Below, in pieces: positions 36,770-64,000 of a stretch of DNA of 64,000 bases. The notes beneath the pieces are model-generated. The model ran no database searches, was not told the DNA's origin, and saw only the letters and a list, made by a program, of their open reading frames with translations. Positions within the stretch are counted from its first letter, which is position 1, and every line of letters starts with the position of its first letter. This stretch comes from Heliocidaris tuberculata (taxonomy: Eukaryota; Echinodermata; Echinoidea; Camarodonta; Echinometridae). The position numbers and the translations under genes were made by a program. The stretch spans positions 13,311,703 through 13,375,702 of the forward strand of contig CM046836.1 of the NCBI GenBank assembly GCA_025618425.1. The letters are read 5' to 3'.

Positions 36770-37310
36770 ATTTATCAGCAAATCATTGTCGTTTGTAATA
36801 TGTACGACAGATGCGCTGTCGACCTAAAGGTATAGATTTTTTTTTAAATGAATAATCTCCAAGTGTGCACAGCATGCAAATTGAATAAAAAATTCACAGC
36901 AAAACGTTTTTTTTCTTCAAATCTACATAACAGAGTTACTTTAGACCTGGAACGAATTTATATCCAAATGCACTTCCAATAAATTGTGGTACACTGGCAG
37001 TAATATACATTTCAAAATCGAAAATTTCTGCGTAAATGGTTTACTGCAACCATTTTCATTTTATCATCTACAAAACCAGATTAAATGAATGATTCACAGC
37101 AAAACATTGCCTTGCTTTAGCTACTTGACAGATTCACTTTAAACCTGAAACGAATCTAAATGCACATTTCCAATAAATATTCTGGTACACTTAAACATTT
37201 CATATTGGCAAAGCAATGTTCTGTCTATAAATGATTCACACCAACCATTCTCTATTTCTCTTTATCATCTACAAAACAGATACAATTCAAATTTTGATAT
37301 AAGATATAAT
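36770..37310. repeat. Diverged ~190-bp satellite, left part
   Basis: Repeating order of motifs: GATTCACAGCAAAACATT, TACAAAACAGA, CACTTTAAACCTGAAACGAA, CATTTCCAATAAATATTCTG, GTACAC. Continues at 39340 after an interruption of about 2 kb. Confidence 0.75.
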
Positions 37311-38380
37311 TCAAACGTGCACACCAGGGGCGGCGATTTCTTGTCACATGCAGCCGGGGAGACGAGACTAGCGACTGAGGGGGGGGGGGGATGGGAGCGG
37401 TGGTCTGTGATGTTTTACCCCCAAAAAGGTTTTTCATTTTGCAGTATAAAAACTTTTTTCTGGCGGCCAAGAGAGAAAATTTTGCGATTGGGAACAGCTT
37501 TTTGGAGCATCATAAGTACACTAACAAATCAAAGCTTTAAATCACTTTTTACACACAAAAGATCTGAGTTTTCTCACTTTCAGGGGAGAGGGAGGGCAAG
37601 CTCTTCGAATTTTTCCAGGGAGAGGCGTCCCCCGTCCCCCTTGAATTACTGACCCTGTAATAGGTCCAAGCGGGAGTTTACGTTGCCTATTGTAAAACAC
37701 CGAAGAATCTCTGCCTAAATAGTACGGTTTAGAGATCTTCTGCAATATTGTAAAGTTTCAAGCACTAGTATGCGAGCGTAGTGACCAAGCTAGAAAATAT
37801 CCCATTTCGAGTAGTGAAACTTTGCATTTTAGAGCACTAAATTAGAGCATAATCAGGGTGTTGCAGCTTTTACTCATTATATGCTACACATATTTTTTTC
37901 TTCCCCCAACTCCCCCCGGGGATTACCGCCCCTGGTGCACAGCAAGTTTTTATAGATGATTCACGCCACCGTGTACTGCCTTTTGCCGCCCCCTAACGGC
38001 CAGCAAAATTTTTTCGTCGTCTCTTCCTTTTCAGCCTGTGTTTCAGTCAAAAGAAAACGTTTCATATCTTATTCCGATTAAAGCTCTTTTTACTCACGTT
38101 GTGGCGGGGGGATTTTCATGACGCTACATGACAGGTTCACTGCAAAGCCCATTGCACAAGAGGCGTTAATTCAATAGCGCCATTGAAGGACACTGAGCAT
38201 ATACATGCACAGAAGGGGTCCAGGCGCAATATCTATATAGCTACAGAATGCATCCCCTTGAAGGAGGGTGTGATGGTTTAGCGCTAAGTTACGGATTTGT
38301 CCGAAAATCGACTTTCGACAGAACATCGACGTAACAATTTGCACAAACCAATGAGTTCACACGGATCATTTGAGTGACAA

Positions 38381-38898
38381 CCGGGGGGGGGGGGGTACTC
38401 AGATTTTTTTGACGGGGATGTGAGGCCCGGACCTTGAACCCCTAACCCATTTTTAGGGGCAAATTTTCAGAAAAAGGGTACCCATGTTTAGGGATTTATC
38501 GTAAAAACTGGACCCTGACAGTGTAAAATTTTCGCGGGTTTTCACTGCGCAGACGATCAGGCCAGGCTCGTCCGGGACATCGACACGTATAGGTACCGGT
38601 ATGCTGCAGCAGTAAATGTACCAGAGATTTTGAACGGAGATTTCAGATTTTTCTGTGAGTTTTCTTACATTTCTTTCCTCAAACCTCGAGTCAAGAAATG
38701 GATTGAAAAAATACACAAGACACAGGATTTCGGGATACCACCCATGTTTAGGGATTTTGTTGAAAATGTGAACCCATGTTAGGGATTTTTTTGTAGAAAA
38801 CGGGACCCATGTTTAGGGATTTCTTGTGAAAAAGCGACCCATTTGGGCGGCACATCCACATATAGCGTATGTATGGAAGTATCCCCCCCCCCCCGCGA
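38381..38898. mobile_element. Element with poly-G/poly-C ends and CCCATGTTTAGGGATTT units
   Basis: Begins CCGGGGGGGGGG and ends CCCCCCCCGCG. Contains a block at 38450 and three ~38-bp units at 38740-38830, each with ACCCATGTTTAGGGATTT followed by a GAAAA-rich part. Probably a non-autonomous element; no protein. Confidence 0.5.
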
Positions 38899-38935
38899 TA
38901 ATTATCTGTAGCCATGGCAGGGGTCCAGTGGCGGA

Positions 38936-39126
38936 TCCAGGATTTCTTGAGGGAGGGGCTCAATCTTTAAAAAAAATTCTGACAAGCAAAAAAAAAAGGT
39001 CCTCAGCATTTTTGGGCCCCTTTTTCACTCAAAAAATCTCTGACAAGCAAAAAAAAAAAGAAAGAAAAAAAAAAAAAAGGTCCTCAGCATTTTTGGGCCC
39101 CTTTTTCACTAAAAAAATCTCTGACA

Positions 39127-39161
<35 letters not shown>

Positions 39162-39239
39162 TCCTCAGCATTTTTTGGCCCCTTTTTGGTCCCAGGGGAG
39201 GGGGCCCGGGCCCCCCGCCCCCCCCTGGATCCGCCACTG
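38936..39239. mobile_element. hAT-type MITE, GGCGGATCC family (copy 2), with internal triplication
   Basis: Ends CAGTGGCGGATCCAGG and its exact inverse; the 8 bases CAGGGGTC flank both sides perfectly (38928-38935, 39240-39247). Inside, a unit with GGTCCTCAGCATTTTTGGGC, CCTTTTTCACT, AAAAATCTCTGACAAGC and an A run occurs three times in tandem. The 175-codon Lys-rich frame across it is an artefact. Confidence 0.92.
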
Positions 39240-39339
39240 CAGGGGTCTATCGTTCATCGTTTTATACTGCGACATGAATTATTTTGCAATGAACAATCAA
39301 TTTGGGGTAAATGGCGGTATAGTGGAATAACTCCTAGTG

Positions 39340-39760
39340 TGCAACGGGCTTAAACCTAAACAAATTGATTGCCAAATTTCCAATAAATATTCTGATGGAT
39401 ACATTCCGGTTACTATTCTGTTAGAAGCGCCTTAAATTCTAAACATGCACAGCAAATCTAATCTTACATAATTCATAATTGACAGCAAAACATTGTCTTG
39501 TGTATCTACAGAACAAAATCACTTCAAACCATGAACAAAAATACAGTATGCATATTTCCAATAAATATACTGGTACAATCAGACTAATATTATACATTCG
39601 AAATTCGCACAGCAAATTTCTTTTTACATGATTACAGCAAAACATTATCTGTATTACCTAGTACAAAATAACTTCACCTCGAACCTTGGAAAATTTTGCA
39701 TTAAACTGCAGAATTTTTCTTAAATGACTCACCGCAAAACAATGTGTTGTGTATCTAAAC
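39340..39760. repeat. Diverged ~190-bp satellite, right part
   Basis: Same motif order as 36770-37310 (CCAATAAATATTCTG, CACAGCAAAACATTGTCTTG, CACTTCAAACC, CCAATAAATATACTGGTACA), so the array was probably continuous before mobile DNA inserted between. Confidence 0.75.
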
Positions 39761-41186
39761 TTCTTGAAAATTGGTAAGTTTCATGTGAAAAGGCTAGTGG
39801 GTTAGAATAAAATAAGACTAGAGATAGGCGTAAATATTCAAATTTGAATGACGAGCGCCGCTAAACCTAAAACAACAACAACCACAACCACAATAATAAA
39901 TATCAATATTCATTTACGAAAATATTGCTAATATATCCACTTACACTGAAAAATTGAAATTTGATCATTCAAATGAATTCTCTGTTTAACTTTTTATATA
40001 CTTTCCCTGTGTTTTGCTGTAGTGTTTCTAACAACTTTTCCCCGACTTTTGGTAAATTTCTTGTCTTTGACTTTGAGTAATTTTGAGAATGTCCAAATGT
40101 TAGAATGTCAGTTCATACTCGGTATTTCATTTGATTATACGAATGACTTCTCTGTCACTTTCGACGATATCCCTTTTTTCATGTTCTTTGATTTTAACAA
40201 GGCTTCCTTATTATGACTGGAAAAAATGTTAATATTCAGGTGGAACCACTTTGATATAGGCCTCCATTTCGCTCTTTCACATCAAATTTCCTCTCTAATT
40301 ATTCCAAGTCAGCTTTTGTCGATATCTAACCACGTCTAAAAATAAATGCAACAAGATTGTTATCAGCAATATCTCAAAAAGAACTTAACTTAACTAATCA
40401 GTGAAATTTTGTAAGTAATGTTGTAGTGGTATCAACTAAATTTCGTATAAATTCCACAAGGATCTAAATATGTAAACTAAAACTACAAAGTTATGGTCAT
40501 TTTCATAAGACGTAGCATTTTCAAGTATTACAAAAAGAGCGCGTTGAATATCACCAGTGCCCTAGTGTCACCTGAACATTTCATGGCAAGCTTTCAAATT
40601 AACTTCAAGTCTTGTTACAAAAAGCGTGTCAAGAATTAAGATCAATATCATTTACACAAACATAAAGGTAATTTAGTGTCTTTAGCATCTCTTTTTATTG
40701 AGGCATAGTGGCCATATCAAATAAAATCAAAATATGGGGAGAAACCTAAAGAAAATGTTGAGCATTGATTTTCTAGTATGAATATCATATAATCAAAGTT
40801 TGGTGTTTGTTGCCTAACTTGAAATTTGAGAAGTTTGATAAGCATTACAGTTGTTATTTTCAATTAAAACAATGTTTGGTTGTTTCCAATAGTACATTGT
40901 TCACGCCACAATGATTATGAATGAGTTGAAGAGGTTAGTAAATCACGAGTTGCATCAAAAACTTCTTGGAATATTTTATTTTGCTTCTTGAACTTAAAAG
41001 GGTATTTTGAATACATGTTCATTATATTTTACAAATGAAACATCAATCTAAATTTTTATACCGGATGCCTGTTAACTTTCACCAAAGGTGTATATGAATT
41101 AATGAGTTTTCTTGGGTTTATTTTAAAAAAGAACAGAATAACTGGAATTGTGATAGTGTTATGTCAGTGCAGTATTCATTATATAC

Positions 41187-41192
41187 TTTATT
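41187..41192 (-). terminator. Candidate polyadenylation signal of the ZP gene
   Basis: AATAAA on the minus strand about 510 nt after the stop codon. Not the only one; another lies near 41117. Confidence 0.22.
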
Positions 41193-41698
41193 CTTTATCA
41201 AGGATACCCATGTATGGGTATCATGTCCGAAAGACGTATACTTCCACTACAATCAGCAGTTGTATTCGGACTGTAATTCCCCCTTATATATAATCCTGAT
41301 TTTCTATAAATTTAATTTTCAAAAAATGTCGAACAATTTGGAACCTACAGAAACAAAGAAATACGTCAGACCTTTGTGAATATACAACTTCATTGCACAT
41401 ATCTATCACTTTTGATAAAATATTTAACGAAACAATTTATAGATCTTCACCTTGCAGGGTAGGCCAGTTCATTGACTCCATACTTCAATAGAGGGATCAG
41501 ATGGGATTGTAAAAGTTAAGTATTTTGATATTCTATTAAAAATACATAGTGGATGATCAATTCAATATCCTCTCCACATTTCAAAGAAGGCTACATTCGG
41601 CCGAAAAACATGTCCCCTGGAACTAGAATTTGTTAAGTTTGAGGGCTATAGGTCTACGCAATGTTGGTGTTCATTCCTTGTTTTCTTGTTCATAATTA

Positions 41699-62448
<20,750 letters not shown>

Positions 62449-62644
62449 CTAACGATTTTTAAAAGGAAAAGAAATGGTAAAAAGTATAAATTCTTCCTAT
62501 TGTAAACAGGATATCCGTTGAACATTTTTTTGTGTGTGTGTACAAGGTACATTTCTATATCTTGTACTGTAATTATTATCATTCAAAAATTATTATTGAA
62601 AATTTAATGATTGGATAATATTTTCAAGAATGAAAAGATGCTAT

Positions 62645-62935
62645 ATAATAATAATAATAGTGGGTTCTTGTCTTGTAAAGCGCACATGTCTGTCAGACTT
62701 GACACTCCTGGCGCCCCGCAATTATTACCCTGGCTGTAGCATGGCTACACTTAAGGCGCTCTAGCATTTCGAGGAATTAATTCCTGCCAGGTACCCATTT
62801 ACCTCACCTGGGTCGAGTGTGGAAAATGTAGATTAATGTCTTGCTAAAAGACACTAGTGCTGGGCCAGGGATTCGAACCCCGTACCTTGTGGTTCACAGT
62901 CCGGGGAATTATACACTGGACCACAACACCTCTAC
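62645..62935 (-). mobile_element. tRNA-derived SINE (copy D)
   Basis: Head on the minus strand GTAGAGGTGTTGTGGTCCAG; B box GGGGTTCGAATCCCTGG is excellent. Shares GGTACCCATTTACCTCACCT, GACATTAATCTACATT-like and CCAGGGTAATAATTG sequence (by strand) with copies A-C. Ends in a short ATTATTATT tail. Confidence 0.9.
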
Positions 62936-63267
62936 ATGTATAAGCATTAACAAAAAGGCAGACTGGGACAAAAAAAACATTGTCCTAAACTAAATCCTGA
63001 CTTCTGCTCAAGCAAAGGAGCATAGCGACTGCGCAAAAACGATTGCTTTAACCACCTGTTTACGAAATATATTTTCATACACATTACACGTAATTGGACA
63101 AACGTCTAAAACGTCATGCGAGGGAGCGAAGCAACATATGCATTAAAATACTTAAACAGGCAAGATGGCAAAAATTTCGCAATAATTATTTTTTCCCAAA
63201 CAAATTCCTCAAAAAATACAGACCTGTCTATTGACCAAGTACGCATATTTTTCTCAAATCCATGATA

Positions 63268-63560
63268 CATGCTCCGGCGACGATTGCTACGGTGACGAAT
63301 GCTCCGCAAAAAGCAACAATTGCTCCGCGACATTTGCTCCTCGACAAATGCTCCGACGTCAAATGCTCCTGCCTCAATCGCTCCGCCGACAGATGCTCTG
63401 CCGACACTTGCTCCGCCGACAGTTGCTCCGCCGACATTTGCTCTGCCGACAATTGCTCCGCATGTAGGGACAAATGTTCCGCCGACAAATGCTCCCCGAA
63501 CGACAATTGCTCCCCGAACGACAATTGCTCCTACGACAATTACTCCTCCGACAATATTTC
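63268..63560. repeat. 15-bp minisatellite (GCTCCGCCGACAATT type)
   Basis: About 19 units of 15 bp, best in 63355-63470. Because 15 is a multiple of three, several frames are open on both strands: (N/T)APPT-like on plus and LSAEQ-like on minus. No splice sites were found that join it to the ZP gene. Confidence 0.85.
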
Positions 63561-63787
63561 TTTCATTGTTTATTTCCTTTGTTTTGTTTTGTCTTGTTTT
63601 GTTGTTATTGTTGTTGTGTTTTTAAGTTAACTTCAAGTTCAGTTTTACCTATGAGGCAGGTCAATGTTAACTGGCGGAAAGTTTGGGATTCATTCGAGTA
63701 TTTCCACAACTGTGATTACACCTTAAATATAGAGGAACGGGTCTAAGTTTCAAATTAAGATAGGCTTGTGAGATGTGACAGTTTTGC

Positions 63788-63895
63788 AGTCAAGGCACAA
63801 ACCCACAAGGCCACGGCCAAGGCCAAGGCATGCAAAAGGCCAAGGCATCCAAGTCCAAGGCCAATGCATTGAAAAAATAGGCCTTAGGGCGCCTT
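63788..63895. repeat. CAAGGC-rich imperfect repeat
   Basis: GGCCAAGGCCAAGGCATGCA and similar, about ten AAGGC units. Confidence 0.75.
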
Positions 63896-63904
63896 AAGGC
63901 CAGG

Positions 63905-64000
63905 GCCGAAAAGGATTGCTCTTCAAATGCCCTTATATAATACAGAAATATGACAAGAAATAGCTGAAGTGTTCGAGCCTAACATTCATGCCAGATTCGT
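63905..64000 (+). repeat. Dispersed repeat family R, copy 4 (cut by window end)
   Basis: AAAAGGATTGCTCTTCAAAT, GAAATAGCTGAAGTGTTC and AACATTCATGCCA match the copy at 5282-5365. Confidence 0.75.

Larger units (their letters stand above)
30400..41180. other. Intergenic region, transposon-rich
   Basis: Between the MAP2K4 promoter area and the 3' end of the ZP gene. I find only repeats and mobile-element remains here (listed separately); no open frame has a recognisable protein. The stretch 40,000-41,180 is plain AT-rich sequence. Confidence 0.6.

Noticed and set aside
38826..39353. 175-codon Lys-rich frame
   Set aside because: Runs through the hAT MITE and its A runs; repeated units explain the repeated protein segments.
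63228..63524. Minus-strand LSAEQ frame as an upstream exon of the ZP gene
   Set aside because: No matching splice phase to the EGF exon at 62448 and the frame is explained by the 15-bp repeat; kept only as a finding.

Overview
This is eukaryotic, animal nuclear DNA. It has AT-rich intergenic and intronic sequence, short coding exons with GT-AG introns, and many microsatellites, tRNA-derived SINEs, MITE-like inverted-repeat elements and LINE fragments. The vertebrate-like kinase, the ZP/EGF/discoidin gene and the repeat style fit a marine invertebrate deuterostome, most probably an echinoderm such as a sea urchin. The species is inference only.

Both recognised genes lie on the minus strand. 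Gene 1 (2,832-30,135) is a complete MAP kinase kinase 4 orthologue (MAP2K4/MKK4). I reassembled it as 12 coding exons; the phases agree at every junction and give 1,098 nt, or 365 residues plus stop. It has an N-terminal MAPK-docking motif, a complete kinase core (glycine loop, catalytic Lys, HRD, DFG, the S/T activation pair, APE) and the C-terminal docking region. It should act in the cytoplasm in the stress pathway, phosphorylating JNK/p38-type kinases. An out-of-frame upstream ORF overlaps its start codon.

Gene 2 (41,699-62,448, 5' end not identified and perhaps outside the window) encodes a secreted or type I membrane protein: two EGF modules (the second a calcium-binding type), one F5/8C (discoidin) domain over three exons, an eight-cysteine ZP domain over four exons with an R-x-R-R furin-type site, and a last exon with a transmembrane helix and short basic tail. 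Ten exons were resolved. A phase mismatch shows that at least one small exon is missing between the discoidin and ZP parts. The likely role is an extracellular matrix or cell-surface filament protein.

The 11 kb between the genes (about 30.4-41.2 kb) and the large introns of gene 2 are filled with mobile DNA. The most distinctive piece is a 3,013-bp element (32,075-35,087) with 25-bp terminal inverted repeats, a TAA target duplication, and arrays of an ACTCG motif spaced about 10 bp apart near both ends; it carries no recognisable gene. Others include two hAT-type MITEs with 8-bp duplications, a PIF/Harbinger-type MITE with a TTA duplication, a ~1.1-kb near-perfect inverted repeat with ~400-bp arms, four SINE copies all in the same orientation with ATT-type tails, an interrupted diverged satellite, and two decayed LINE reverse-transcriptase fragments. 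The introns of MAP2K4 are rich in the palindromic hexamer TACATG, which is nearly absent elsewhere.

No bacterial genes, CRISPR arrays, rRNA or free-standing tRNA genes were seen. Exon limits come from reading splice sites and phases by eye; UTRs, promoters and polyadenylation sites are weaker calls.
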